A program made the position numbers and the translations under genes. From NCBI RefSeq assembly GCF_039544005.1, contig NZ_BAABKV010000001.1:4402001-4466000 (forward strand): a stretch of 64,000 bases of DNA, given 5' to 3'. Positions 9,538 through 18,207 of the stretch are shown piece by piece. Source of the stretch: Kitasatospora paranensis (GTDB lineage: Bacteria > Actinomycetota > Actinomycetes > Streptomycetales > Streptomycetaceae). Position 1 is the first letter of the stretch. Every line of letters begins with the position of its first letter. The notes beneath the pieces were generated by a model. That model had not been told where the DNA came from, did no database searches, and saw only the letters and a list, made by a program, of their open reading frames with translations.

Positions 9538-11672
9538 GTGGCTGATGGCACCAAGGCGGTCGTCGACGCGTCCGTCGCCGATGAGGCGGCACTGGCCATG
9601 GCGGTCGACGGCATCGCGACCGAGGGAACGGCCGACGAGGGCGAGGGCCGGGCCGCGGAGGACGGCGCGGCGGCCGCCGGCACGACCGACGACGCGACCG
9701 CGGCCGACGGGCCGTCCACGGACGATCCGGCCGAGGACGGCGGCACCGACGGGGCAGCGGCCGGCACCGGCCCGGCGGCGGCCGTGGAGGCCGCCCTGCG
9801 CGACGCCGTGACGGTCCGTGAGCAGTCGCCGGGCGCCACCACCGACCAGGACGCCCCCGAGGCCCCCAGGACTCCACCGCACAGCTCTCCGCCCGGGAGA
9901 TCGCCGCCGAACTCGCCGCCGGTGCCGGCGCGGCCGGCGCCACCACCCCGGCCGCCGGTGCCTCCGGTGCCACGAAGGCCCGGCGCCCCCGTCCGGTGCC
10001 AAGACCGGCCCGGCGGAGGTCGCACCCGGCAAGCGCCCCGCCGCCCGACCCGCCGTCAGCACCGAGACCCTGGACGCCGACACCGGCACCCTCCCCGCCG
10101 CCCGGCCCGCCCCGCTGCGCCACAGCGGCGACAAGATCGGCGGCCGCTACCGGCTGGAGGAGTGCATCACCCAGTCGGAGACCTTCAGCAGCTGGCGCGC
10201 GGTCGACGAGAAGCTCCGCCGCGCCGTCGGCGTGCACCTCATGGCGGCCGGCCACCGCCGCGCCAAGGCCGTGCTCACCGCCGCCCGGGCGGCCGCGCTG
10301 CTCAACGACCCCCGCTTCGTCCAGGTCCTCGACGCCGTCCAGGAGGGCGACCTGGTCTACGTCATCCGCGAGTGGCTGCCGGACGCCTCCGACCTCGCCC
10401 AGTTGCTGGCCGACGGCCCCATGGAGCCCTACGAGGCCTACCAGATGGTCCGCCAGGTCACCGACGCGGTCGCCGCCGCGCACCGCCGCGGGCAGGCCCA
10501 CCTGCGGCTCACCCCGCGCTGCGTGCTGCGGACGGACAGCGGCCAGTACCGGATCAACGGCATCGCGGTGGACGCGGCGCTGCGCGGCCTGCCCGCCGAG
10601 GACGCCGAACGGACCGACACCCGGGCCATCGGCGCGCTCCTGTTCGCCGCCCTCACCCACCGCTGGCCCTACCCGGAGGACCGCTACGACCTGCGGGGCA
10701 TGCCGCGCAGCCTCGGCGCCGTCCCGCCCGACCAGGTCCGGGCCGGCGTCCACAAGGGCTTGTCCGAGCTCGCCGCCCGCACCCTGTGCGAGAACCCCCG
10801 CACCACCTCGAACCGATCACCGGCCCCGAGCAGCTGGCCAAGGCGATCGCGCTGATGCCGAAGATCCGTCAGCCCGATCAGCCCGCCCCGGTGTTCTCCG
10901 CCCCCAAGGCGAAGCCGCAGCCCCCGCACCACCCCGGCGCACGGCAGCCGGGCCACCCCGGCGGCACCGGGGTGCCCCCGCACGACCGCGGGCCGGAGGG
11001 CGCCTCCGCGGCGAGCGCGGGCCGCCCGGTGCGCCGACGCCGCCGGGTCCTGCTCGGCGCCCTCAAGGCGACCGCCTCCCTGGTCGCGCTGGCCGCCGTC
11101 GTGGTCGGCTCCTGGCAGGCCGTGGAGCACCTCGACAAGGGCGACAGCGCGGTCGCCGACCAGCCCGCCACGCACGGCAGCGCCGCCCCTCCACGGGCCC
11201 GCTGAAACTCGACCACGCCACGCTCGCCTACACCGCGAGCTCCTTCAACGCGTTCGGCGACAAGAAGGCCGAGCACGCCGCGGAGCTGCCGTTCCTGTCG
11301 GACGGCAAGGCCGACACGGTCTGGACGACGCAGACCTACAACGACCAGTTCGGCAGCTACAAGCCGGGCACCGGGCTGCTGCTCGACCTCGGCACGGCCA
11401 GGACGTTCGGCTCGGTCGACGTCCGCTTCGCCGGCAGCCACAAGGTCGAACTGAAGGCCCTCCCCGCGGACGCCGGCACGGCTCCCGCGCCCAGCCAGGG
11501 CGGCTTCGACTCGTTCGGCCCGGCCATCGCCACCGGCAGCGGCACCACCGTCGCCCTGAAGCCCGCCAAGCCGATCACCACCCGCTACCTCTTGATCTGG
11601 CTGACCGGCATCCCCAACGATGTGGGGGGCGGCTACCAGGGCCAGGTCGCCGAGATCACCGTGAACGGCTGA
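9538..11672 (+). CDS. Membrane pseudokinase with exported discoidin-like domain (four frame breaks)
   Basis: About 712 residues when four one-base losses are repaired, each in a C run: 9863-9867, 9986-9990, 10795-10799 and 11186-11189. Order: GTG start after GGGGAGG; acidic Ala/Asp-rich region; kinase-like domain (GGRYRLEECITQSETFSSWR onward, about residues 200-420); basic stretch; one membrane helix (ATASLVALAAVVVGSW); exported beta domain (TLAYTASSFNAFGDKK, DGKADTVWTT, GSVDVRF) resembling F5/8-type C domains. The kinase part reads AHLRLTPR where HRD should be and has no DFG, so it is probably catalytically dead. In mycobacteria one protein fuses MviN/MurJ to such a pseudokinase and recruits FhaA after PknB phosphorylation. 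Here it is a separate gene next to murJ. Confidence 0.8.
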
Positions 11673-11697
11673 GCACCGGGCGGGGAGGGAGGGGGAC

Positions 11698-12540
11698 ATG
11701 ACGGAGCAACCGTCCGACGCCGACCTGCTCGCCCGGCACGCCGCCGGCGACCCGGACGCCTTCGGCATCCTCGTCCGGCGCCACCGCGACCGGCTGTGGG
11801 CCGTCGCCCTGCGCACCCTCGGGGACCGTGAGGAGGCCGCCGACGCCCTCCAGGACGCGCTGGTGTCCGCCTACCGCGCCGCCCACACCTTCGAGGGCCG
11901 CTCGCAGGTGACGACCTGGCTCCACCGCATCGTGGTCAACGCCTGCCTCGACCGCGCCCGGCGCGCCGCCACCCGCCGGGCCGGCTCCCTCGACGCGCAT
12001 CCGCAGCAGCTCGACGCCGCCCTCGGCAGCGCCGAACCGGCCGACTCCCCGGTCGTCCGCGACGAGCTCCGCCGCGAGGTCGTCCAGGCGCTGGCCACCC
12101 TCCCGGCGGACCAGCGGGCCGCCCTCGTCCTGGTCGACATGCAGGGCCATCCGGTCGCCGAGGCCGCCGCGATGCTCGGCGTCCCGGTCGGCACCGTCAA
12201 GAGCCGCTGCGCCCGCGGCCGGGCCCGGCTGCTGCCCCTCGTCCGGCACCTGCGCGACGGGGGCGACACCCGGCCGGAGGGCGACCAGGCGCCCGTTTCA
12301 CGTGAAACACCGCCCCGCGGCGCGGCAGCCACCGCTCCCGTTTCACGTGAAACACCGGGGACGCCGGGCGGCAGCGGGCACCCGCCGCACGGCACACCGC
12401 GCGGCACGGCGGGCGGCGCCACCTCGCCCCGCGCGTCCCTACCGCCGGAGGGGAACCCGTCCGGGTCCTCGCCCGTCCCAGGTACGGGCAGCGCAGGCAG
12501 CCGCCACCGGATGCCGGAAGGAGACGTGACCACGCGATGA
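11698..12540 (+). CDS. sigM: ECF sigma factor, SigM-type
   Basis: 280 residues. Region 2 (about 5-75) has DADLLARHAAGDPDAFGILV and LQDALVSAYRAAHTFEGRS; region 4 (about 120-180) has LPADQRAALVLVDMQGHPV and GVPVGTVKSRCARGRARL. The catalytic core ends near residue 185. The remaining tail of about 95 residues is Pro/Gly-rich and encodes PVSRETP twice, because two parS sites lie in it. The tail is probably disordered and tolerates the insertion. The stop overlaps the start of the anti-sigma gene (ATGA), so the pair is translationally coupled. The start follows GGGAGGGAGGG. Position upstream of trxBA matches Streptomyces sigM. Confidence 0.85.
   Translation: MTEQPSDADLLARHAAGDPDAFGILVRRHRDRLWAVALRTLGDREEAADALQDALVSAYRAAHTFEGRSQVTTWLHRIVVNACLDRARRAATRRAGSLDAHPQQLDAALGSAEPADSPVVRDELRREVVQALATLPADQRAALVLVDMQGHPVAEAAAMLGVPVGTVKSRCARGRARLLPLVRHLRDGGDTRPEGDQAPVSRETPPRGAAATAPVSRETPGTPGGSGHPPHGTPRGTAGGATSPRASLPPEGNPSGSSPVPGTGSAGSRHRMPEGDVTTR
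12295..12308. promoter_or_regulatory. parS: parS centromere site 1 (inside sigM)
   Basis: Perfect palindrome GTTTCACGTGAAAC, the ParB-binding site of streptomycetes, read in frame as V-S-R-E-T within the sigM tail. Confidence 0.92.
12340..12353. promoter_or_regulatory. parS: parS centromere site 2 (inside sigM)
   Basis: Second perfect GTTTCACGTGAAAC, 45 bases after the first and in the same codon phase, again encoding V-S-R-E-T. Confidence 0.92.
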
Positions 12541-13457
12541 CACCGCACACCCCTTCCGCCCCCGAGCCGGACGGCCCGCAGGACGGCCACCCCGACATCG
12601 AGGCCCTTGCCGACCTCGCCGAGGAGCTCACCGACCCCGCCGACGAACCGGCCCTGCGCAGCCACCTCGCCGGCTGCCCGGAGTGCGCCGACACCTACGC
12701 CGCCCTCGCCGAGGTGCAGGCCCTGCTCGGCACCGTCGACACCCCGCCGCCCGCCATGCCGGAGGACGTCGCCCGGCGGATCGACGCCGCCCTCGCCGGC
12801 GCTGCGGGCGCCCCGCACCCCACCGCCCGGGCGGCCGCGGGTGCCTCCACCGCCCCACCGGCCGGACCGCCCGCCGGCAGCCCCCGGACGCCGCCCGGAC
12901 GCGCCGACGCGGCCGGACCGGGCCGCCCGTCCCGCCCCCGGCGGCGCCGCGTCAGTGTCCTGCTGGCAGCCGGTGCCACCGCGGTCGTGCTCGGGCTCGG
13001 CGCCCTCTTCCTGCCGCTCTCCCCCAGCGGCCCCGGCGGGACGGCGGCCTCGTCCGCCGCCCGGCCCGCCGCCGGGTCCCAGGCCGAGAAGCCCGGCCTG
13101 GCCGCGGGCGGCATCCAGTACCAGGACGACCACCTGACCGCCCAGATCCAGGAACTCGTCCGCACCGCCGGCACCGCCACCACGAGCCGTCCCGGATCGC
13201 TCGCCCACCAGCAGACCGCCGGGGAGGGACCGGGCACCGCCGGCAGCGGCACCCCGGCACCCGCCTGCGCCGCCGGCACCACCGGCGTGACCGACCGCAG
13301 CCCGCTCGCCGTCGCCCCGGGCCACTACCGCGGCACCGACGTGCTCGCCCTGGTGTACCCGGCGGCCGGACGGACAGACGCCCTCGACGTCTACCTGATC
13401 ACCCCCGACTGCTCCGCACCGGGCATCGTGCTGCACCGGACGGTTCCGGCGTCCTGA
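12537..13457 (+). CDS. Transmembrane zf-HC2 anti-sigma factor
   Basis: 306 residues. The N-terminal anti-sigma domain contains H-x3-C-x2-C (SHLAGCPEC, about residues 41-49), the zinc-binding ZAS signature. Then come a long Ala/Pro/Gly linker, a basic stretch (RPRRRRVSV), one membrane helix (LLAAGATAVVLGLGALFLPL) and an exported domain of about 150 residues with two cysteines (PACAAG, DCSAPG). It should hold the coupled sigma factor inactive at the membrane. The ATG overlaps the sigma factor stop by four bases. What signal releases the sigma factor cannot be read from the sequence. Confidence 0.85.
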   Translation: MTPHTPSAPEPDGPQDGHPDIEALADLAEELTDPADEPALRSHLAGCPECADTYAALAEVQALLGTVDTPPPAMPEDVARRIDAALAGAAGAPHPTARAAAGASTAPPAGPPAGSPRTPPGRADAAGPGRPSRPRRRRVSVLLAAGATAVVLGLGALFLPLSPSGPGGTAASSAARPAAGSQAEKPGLAAGGIQYQDDHLTAQIQELVRTAGTATTSRPGSLAHQQTAGEGPGTAGSGTPAPACAAGTTGVTDRSPLAVAPGHYRGTDVLALVYPAAGRTDALDVYLITPDCSAPGIVLHRTVPAS

Positions 13458-13548
13458 GGACGGCCCTCCTCACGATCCACGGCGACGGCCCCGGTCACCC
13501 ATCGGAATGTCCGCTCCCACACTGCGGGCGCCTGGTACACCCCGACCC

Positions 13549-13575
13549 GGGAATGCGGGACACTGGACAACCGTT
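13549..13575 (+). promoter_or_regulatory. SigR-type promoter of trxBA
   Basis: GGGAAT at 13549-13554, an 18-base spacer and GTT at 13573-13575, matching the SigR (thiol-oxidative stress) consensus of Streptomyces. It lies 70 bases before trxB, a known SigR target in this genus. Confidence 0.7.
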
Positions 13576-13644
13576 GTCCCGGGCGGCGGAGCAGGACCGC
13601 CCTCCCCGCACCAGCGCGGGTCGCGAAGCGAACCAGGAGATGCA

Positions 13645-14613
13645 GTGAGCGACGTCCGAAACGTGATCATCATCGGGTCCGGCCCCGCCGGATACACCGC
13701 TGCGCTGTACACCGCGCGTGCCTCCCTGAAGCCGCTGGTCTTCGAGGGCGCGGTCACCGCGGGCGGCGCCCTGATGAACACCACCGAGGTCGAGAACTTC
13801 CCCGGCTTCCGCGACGGCATCATGGGCCCGGAGCTCATGGACAACATGCGCGCCCAGGCCGAGAAGTTCGGCGCGGAGCTCGTCCCCGACGACATCGTCG
13901 CCGTCGACCTCACCGGCGACGTCAAGACGGTCACCGACTCCGAGGGCACCGTGCACCGCGCCCGCGCCGTCATCGTCACCACCGGCTCCCAGCACCGCAA
14001 GCTCGGCCTGCCCCGCGAGGACGTCCTCTCCGGCCGCGGCGTCTCCTGGTGCGCCACCTGCGACGGCTTCTTCTTCCGCGACCAGGACATCGCCGTCGTC
14101 GGCGGCGGCGACACCGCCCTCGAAGAGGCCACCTTCCTCTCCCGGTTCGCCCGCAGCGTCACCGTCGTCCACCGCCGCGACAGCCTGCGCGCCTCCAAGG
14201 CCATGCAGGAGCGCGCCTTCGCCGACCCGAAGATCACCTTCGCCTGGGACAGCGCCGTCGAGGAGATCCACGGCGACCCCAAGCTGACCGGCGTCACCCT
14301 GCGCGACACCACCACCGGCGAGAAGCGCGAGCTGGCCGTCACCGGCCTGTTCATCGCCATCGGCCACGACCCGCGCACCGACCTCTTCACCGGCCAGCTC
14401 GACCTGGACGCCGAGGGCTACCTCAAGGTCCAGGCCCCCTCGACCCGCACCAACATCCCCGGTGTGTTCGGCGCCGGCGACGTCGTCGACCACACCTACC
14501 GCCAGGCCATCACGGCCGCCGGCACCGGCTGCTCGGCCGCCCTCGACGCCGAGCGCTACCTCGCCTCGCTCGCCGACCTGGAGGCCCAGGCCGCGGCCGT
14601 AGCCGCCGTCTGA
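13645..14613 (+). CDS. trxB: Thioredoxin reductase
   Basis: 322 residues. Uses NADPH and FAD to reduce thioredoxin. The N-terminal FAD motif IIIGSGPAGYTAALYTA, the redox-active CATC (GVSWCATCDGFFF, about residue 138), the NADPH motif VVGGGDTALEEA and the C-terminal GVFGAGDVVDHTYRQ are all present. GTG 13645 follows AGGAG; the frame is open upstream but without a ribosome site. It sits 137 bases before trxA in the same direction and behind a SigR-type promoter, so both should be induced by disulfide stress. Confidence 0.97.
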   Translation: MSDVRNVIIIGSGPAGYTAALYTARASLKPLVFEGAVTAGGALMNTTEVENFPGFRDGIMGPELMDNMRAQAEKFGAELVPDDIVAVDLTGDVKTVTDSEGTVHRARAVIVTTGSQHRKLGLPREDVLSGRGVSWCATCDGFFFRDQDIAVVGGGDTALEEATFLSRFARSVTVVHRRDSLRASKAMQERAFADPKITFAWDSAVEEIHGDPKLTGVTLRDTTTGEKRELAVTGLFIAIGHDPRTDLFTGQLDLDAEGYLKVQAPSTRTNIPGVFGAGDVVDHTYRQAITAAGTGCSAALDAERYLASLADLEAQAAAVAAV

Positions 14614-14750
14614 CCACCCCCGCACGCCGGCGGGCCCCCGCCCGTCGGCGTGAAACAGAACAGCCCTCGCGGTTGTTCTCCCCACCGAAGGTGCCGAACC
14701 GCCGAAGCAGCGCCCAGGTACCACCTCGCCCGTGACCCTTAGGAGAGACC

Positions 14751-15077
14751 GTGGCCGGCGCCACCATCACCGTGACCGACGCAACCTTCGACGCCGACGT
14801 CCTCAAGAGCGACAAGCCCGTGCTGGTCGACTTCTGGGCCACCTGGTGCGGCCCGTGCCGCCAGGTCGCCCCGATCCTGGAGGAGATCGCCGCCGAGCAC
14901 AGCGACAAGCTGACCATCGCCAAGCTCGACGTCGACGCAAACCAGGGCACTGCGGCCGCCTACAACGTCATCTCGATCCCGACGCTGAACGTGTACCGGA
15001 ACGGCGAGCTGGTGAAGACCATCACCGGTGCCCGCCCGAAGGCCGCGCTGCTGCGCGAGCTGGCCGAGTTCATCTAG
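14751..15077 (+). CDS. trxA: Thioredoxin
   Basis: 108 residues, the usual thioredoxin length. The active site is WCGPC (VDFWATWCGPCRQVAP, about residues 30-34), with the cis-proline segment SIPTLNVYRNGE. GTG start after AGGAGAG. Partner of the trxB product just upstream, followed by a strong terminator. Confidence 0.97.
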   Translation: MAGATITVTDATFDADVLKSDKPVLVDFWATWCGPCRQVAPILEEIAAEHSDKLTIAKLDVDANQGTAAAYNVISIPTLNVYRNGELVKTITGARPKAALLRELAEFI

Positions 15078-15094
15078 CCGCTCGCCGCGCCAGT

Positions 15095-15136
15095 CGGCGG
15101 AGGGCCCCCAGGAGCGATCCCGGGGGCCCTCCGCCG
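15095..15136. terminator. Bidirectional terminator hairpin
   Basis: A 15-bp perfect inverted repeat (CGGCGGAGGGCCCCC and GGGGGCCCTCCGCCG, 12-base loop) between the convergent trxA and the acetyltransferase gene. Confidence 0.75.
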
Positions 15137-15186
15137 TTCCCGCGACCGGTCCGGCCGGGGCTGTGGGCAGCGGGCCGGCCGGCCGC

Positions 15187-15813
15187 TCAGAAGGGCCGCC
15201 AGGCCGGTTCCTTGCGGGCTCCGCCGAGCAGCCGCTCCAGCGCGCCCTCCACGTCGCTGCGCCAGGAGAGCGTCGTCCGCGCCTCCAGCCGCAGCCTCGG
15301 ATACCGGTGGTGTGGACGCACCGTCTTGAAGCCGACCGCCAGCAGGTGGTCGGCCGGCAGCAGGCAGCTGGGCGTCGGCCTGCCGACCGCCCCGAAGGCC
15401 TCGATCGCCCGGGTGCCGCGCGCCAGCAGGTCCTTGGCCACCGTCTGCACGAGCACCCGGCCCAGCCCCTGCCCCTGGTAGCCCGGCAGCACCCGGCTCA
15501 CCATCAGCTGCACGGCGTCCGGGGAGACCGGGCTGGTCGGGAAGGACTGCGACCGCGGCACGTACGCCGGCGGCGCGTACAGCACGAAGCCGGCCGGGAC
15601 CCCGTCCACGTAGACGATCCGGCCGCACGACCCCCACTCCAGCAGGACGGCGGAGATCCACCCCTCCTTCTCCAGCTCCGCCTTGCCGCCCTCCACCGCG
15701 ACCCGCGCACTGACCGGGTCCAGCTCCCAGAACACGCACGAACGACAGCCGTCGGGCAGATCCTGCAGGTTGTCCAACGTCAGCGGTACGAGCCTGCGCC
15801 CCACGCCTCGCAC
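15187..15813 (-). CDS. GNAT family N-acetyltransferase
   Basis: 208 residues. The acetyl-CoA loop is RVLPGYQGQGLGRVLVQ (about residues 113-129), the Q/R-x-x-G-x-G/A pattern of GNAT enzymes. The N-terminal half has CRSCVFWELDP, with two cysteines, and a hydrophobic beta core (GRIVYVDGVPAGFVLYAPP). I chose GTG 15813, which has GGAGGAGG just upstream. A gene of this kind lies beside parB in Streptomyces; the substrate is unknown. The intergenic region behind its start holds a parS site. Confidence 0.8.
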   Translation of the reverse strand: MRGVGRRLVPLTLDNLQDLPDGCRSCVFWELDPVSARVAVEGGKAELEKEGWISAVLLEWGSCGRIVYVDGVPAGFVLYAPPAYVPRSQSFPTSPVSPDAVQLMVSRVLPGYQGQGLGRVLVQTVAKDLLARGTRAIEAFGAVGRPTPSCLLPADHLLAVGFKTVRPHHRYPRLRLEARTTLSWRSDVEGALERLLGGARKEPAWRPF

Positions 15814-15871
15814 ACCTCCTCCGGCTCGGTTCCCCACCACGAGCTTGCTCCGAAAAACGCGAGGGGTGCAC

Positions 15872-15885
15872 GTTTCACGTGAAAC
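15872..15885. promoter_or_regulatory. parS: parS centromere site 3
   Basis: Perfect GTTTCACGTGAAAC between the GNAT gene and the 3' end of parB. Confidence 0.93.
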
Positions 15886-15917
15886 ATGCACCCACTCGTC
15901 CGGCGGTCGGCCCGCGG

Positions 15918-16979
15918 TCAGCCCTGGGAGAGCCGCAGCCCCTCCTCGCCGGGGGCGAGGCTGTCCAGGATCCGGTTCAGGTCGTCGACCGAGGCGAACT
16001 CCAGCACCACCTTGCCCTTGCCGAGCCGGCCGTTGCGCTGGGACACCTCGACCTTGACCCGGGTGTCGAACCGGTCGGAGAGCCGTCCGGCCAGGTCGTC
16101 GAAGGCCGGGGAGAGGATCCGGCCGGCCTTCGGCCCGCTCGGCTTCTGCGGCTTCTCGCTCGCCATCAGCTCGGCGATCTCCTCGGTGGTGCGCACCGAG
16201 AGCCCCTCCGCGACGATCCGCTTCGCCAGCTGGTCCTGCCGCTCGGCGTCCGGCACGCGCAGCAGCGCCCGGGCGTGGCCGGCGGTCAGCACGCCGGCCG
16301 CGACCCTGCGCTGCACGGCCGGCGGGAGCTTCAGCAAGCGCAGCGTGTTGGAGACGTGCGAACGCGAGCGGCCGATCCGGTCCGCCAGCTCGTCGTGGGT
16401 GCAGGAGAAGTCCCGCAGCAGCTGGTCGTAGGCGGCCGCCTCCTCCAGCGGGTTCAGCTCGGCCCGGTGGAGGTTCTCCAGCAGGGCGTCGAGCAGCAGC
16501 TTGTCGTCCTCGGTGGCCCGGACGATCGCCGGGATCAGGTCGAGCCCGGCCTCCCGGGAGGCACGCCAGCGCCGCTCGCCCATGATGAGCTCGAAGCGGT
16601 CGGCCGCCACCTGGCGGACCACCACCGGCTGGAGCAGGCCCACCTCCTTGATGGAGGCGACCAGCTCGGCGAGCTTGTCCTCGTCGAAGACGTCCCGCGG
16701 CTGACGTGGGTTGGGCGTGATCGCGTCCAGCGGCAGCTCGGCGAAGCGCGCGCCGTCGACCGGCGACAGCTCGGCCGCCGCGTCGCGCGGGCCGTCGGTG
16801 AGTTCGCGCAGGCTCTCGGCAGCAACCTTCGCAGCCACCGTGCCCCGGTCGGTCGGCACCGGCACCACCGCCGGAGGCGCCGCCGGCGCCCCGGCTGCCG
16901 GAGCGGATCCCGTCGCCGGCGAGGCCGCCGGGATCAGCGCCCCGAGCCCGCGTCCCAGACCTCTGCGCCCACCACTCAC
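15918..16979 (-). CDS. parB: Chromosome partitioning protein ParB
   Basis: 353 residues. Binds parS and spreads to build the centromere complex. The N-terminal CTPase/ParB domain has ITPNPRQPRDVFDEDKLAEL and the catalytic-type box LIMGERRWRASREAG, then ENLHRAELNPLEEA. The HTH is near residues 210-235 (CTHDELADRIGRSRSHVSNT). The C-terminal dimer domain is DTRVKVEVSQRNGRLGKGKV. GTG 16979 follows GGAGGG and overlaps the parA stop (GTGA). Five perfect parS sites lie within 6 kb. Confidence 0.96.
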   Translation of the reverse strand: MSGGRRGLGRGLGALIPAASPATGSAPAAGAPAAPPAVVPVPTDRGTVAAKVAAESLRELTDGPRDAAAELSPVDGARFAELPLDAITPNPRQPRDVFDEDKLAELVASIKEVGLLQPVVVRQVAADRFELIMGERRWRASREAGLDLIPAIVRATEDDKLLLDALLENLHRAELNPLEEAAAYDQLLRDFSCTHDELADRIGRSRSHVSNTLRLLKLPPAVQRRVAAGVLTAGHARALLRVPDAERQDQLAKRIVAEGLSVRTTEEIAELMASEKPQKPSGPKAGRILSPAFDDLAGRLSDRFDTRVKVEVSQRNGRLGKGKVVLEFASVDDLNRILDSLAPGEEGLRLSQG

Positions 16980-17962
16980 CGGTTGCCCTCCATCGTGCCG
17001 TGCTGTGCCGCCCCCGCGCCGTCCGCGGTCCGCTGCTGCCCGACCGCACCGTAGCCCGTCGCGGCCCCGGCCGGGTAATCGCCCCCGACCCCCCGCAGCG
17101 CCAGCTCGCGGGCCGCCTCCAGGTAGGAGAGCGCACCGGTGGAACCGGGGTCGTAGCTGAGCACGGTCTGGCCGTAGCTGGGCGCCTCGGAGATCCGGAC
17201 CGAACGCGGGATGGCCGTCCGCAGCACCTCGCGCTCGAAGTGTGTCCGGACCTCCTCGGCGACCTGGGCGGCCAGCCTGGTGCGGGCGTCGTACATGGTC
17301 AGCAGGATGGTGGAGACGTGCAGCACCGGGTTGAGGTGGGCGCGGACCAGCTCGACGTTGCGCAGCAGCTGACCCAGGCCCTCCAGCGCGTAGTACTCGC
17401 ACTGGATCGGGATCAGCACCTCCTGGCCGGCCACCAGGGCGTTGACGGTCAGCAGGCCGAGCGACGGCGGGCAGTCGATCAGGATGTAGTCGAGCGGCTG
17501 CTCGTAGGCGGTGATCGCACGCTGCAGCCGGCTCTCGCGGGCCACCAGCGAGACCAGCTCGATCTCCGCGCCCGCCAGGTCGATGGTCGCCGGGCAGCAG
17601 AACAGCCCCTCGACGTCGACCACGGGCTGGACGACGTCGGCGAGCGGCTTGCCCTCGACCAGGACGTCGTAGATCGACGGCACCTCCGCGTGGTGGTCGA
17701 TGCCGAGCGCGGTCGAGGCGTTGCCCTGCGGGTCGAGGTCGATCACCAGGACGCGCAGGCCGTGCAGCGCGAGGCCGGCCGCCATGTTGACGGTCGTCGT
17801 GGTCTTGCCGACGCCGCCCTTCTGGTTGGCCACCACGATCACCCGGGTCGCGTCCGGCCTGGGCAGCCCCTCGCCGGCCCGCCCGATGGCCTGCACCGCA
17901 GCCTGGGCGGCGCGTCCGATGGGGGTGTCATCGATCTGCTCGATGGTCTCCGAGTCCTGCAT
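16976..17962 (-). CDS. parA: Chromosome partitioning ATPase ParA
   Basis: About 328 residues from ATG 17962. Deviant Walker A box VVANQKGGVGKTTTTVN, then VLVIDLDPQGNASTALG and LIDCPPSLGLLTVNAL: a full-length Soj/ParA ATPase that works with ParB at the cell poles and in sporulating hyphae. The start is uncertain. The frame is open upstream through GTG 18004 and across two parS sites (reading VSRET), and other Streptomyces ParA annotations include such a stretch. No start has a convincing ribosome site. Translationally coupled to parB. Confidence 0.93.
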   Translation of the reverse strand: MQDSETIEQIDDTPIGRAAQAAVQAIGRAGEGLPRPDATRVIVVANQKGGVGKTTTTVNMAAGLALHGLRVLVIDLDPQGNASTALGIDHHAEVPSIYDVLVEGKPLADVVQPVVDVEGLFCCPATIDLAGAEIELVSLVARESRLQRAITAYEQPLDYILIDCPPSLGLLTVNALVAGQEVLIPIQCEYYALEGLGQLLRNVELVRAHLNPVLHVSTILLTMYDARTRLAAQVAEEVRTHFEREVLRTAIPRSVRISEAPSYGQTVLSYDPGSTGALSYLEAARELALRGVGGDYPAGAATGYGAVGQQRTADGAGAAQHGTMEGNR

Positions 17963-17972
17963 GGGGGTCAGT

Positions 17973-17986
17973 GTTTCACGTGAAAC
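17973..17986. promoter_or_regulatory. parS: parS centromere site 4 (parA 5' region)
   Basis: Perfect GTTTCACGTGAAAC, 11 bases ahead of the parA ATG; it would encode VSRET if parA starts further upstream. Confidence 0.93.
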
Positions 17987-18045
17987 CGGAGCGGCAACAG
18001 TCACCGCCAGGGCGCGGTCGAGGATTCCGGGGAGCAGGGAGCGAC

Positions 18046-18059
18046 GTTTCACGTGAAAC
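18046..18059. promoter_or_regulatory. parS: parS centromere site 5 (parA 5' region)
   Basis: Perfect GTTTCACGTGAAAC, 73 bases from site 4, between rsmG and parA. ParB bound here could influence parAB transcription. Confidence 0.93.
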
Positions 18060-18207
18060 ACCTTGCCCGGAATGTCGCAAATCTGACAGTGCGACACTCC
18101 GGATCCCCCCGAACGCCGCACGGCACACGACAGAGCGGGTGGACCGGAAGCCGCAGCTCCTGGCCCACCCGCTCGGTACGAATCGTCGCGATCGGCGGAT
18201 CCGCCGG

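Noticed and set aside
7559..10753. Minus-strand open frame of 1064 codons opposite murJ and the pseudokinase
   Set aside because: Gly/Arg/Val-rich shadow translation without domains or a ribosome site; the plus strand holds recognisable proteins throughout.
13470..14390. Minus-strand 306-codon frame opposite trxB
   Set aside because: Ser/Thr-rich shadow of a well-conserved thioredoxin reductase gene.
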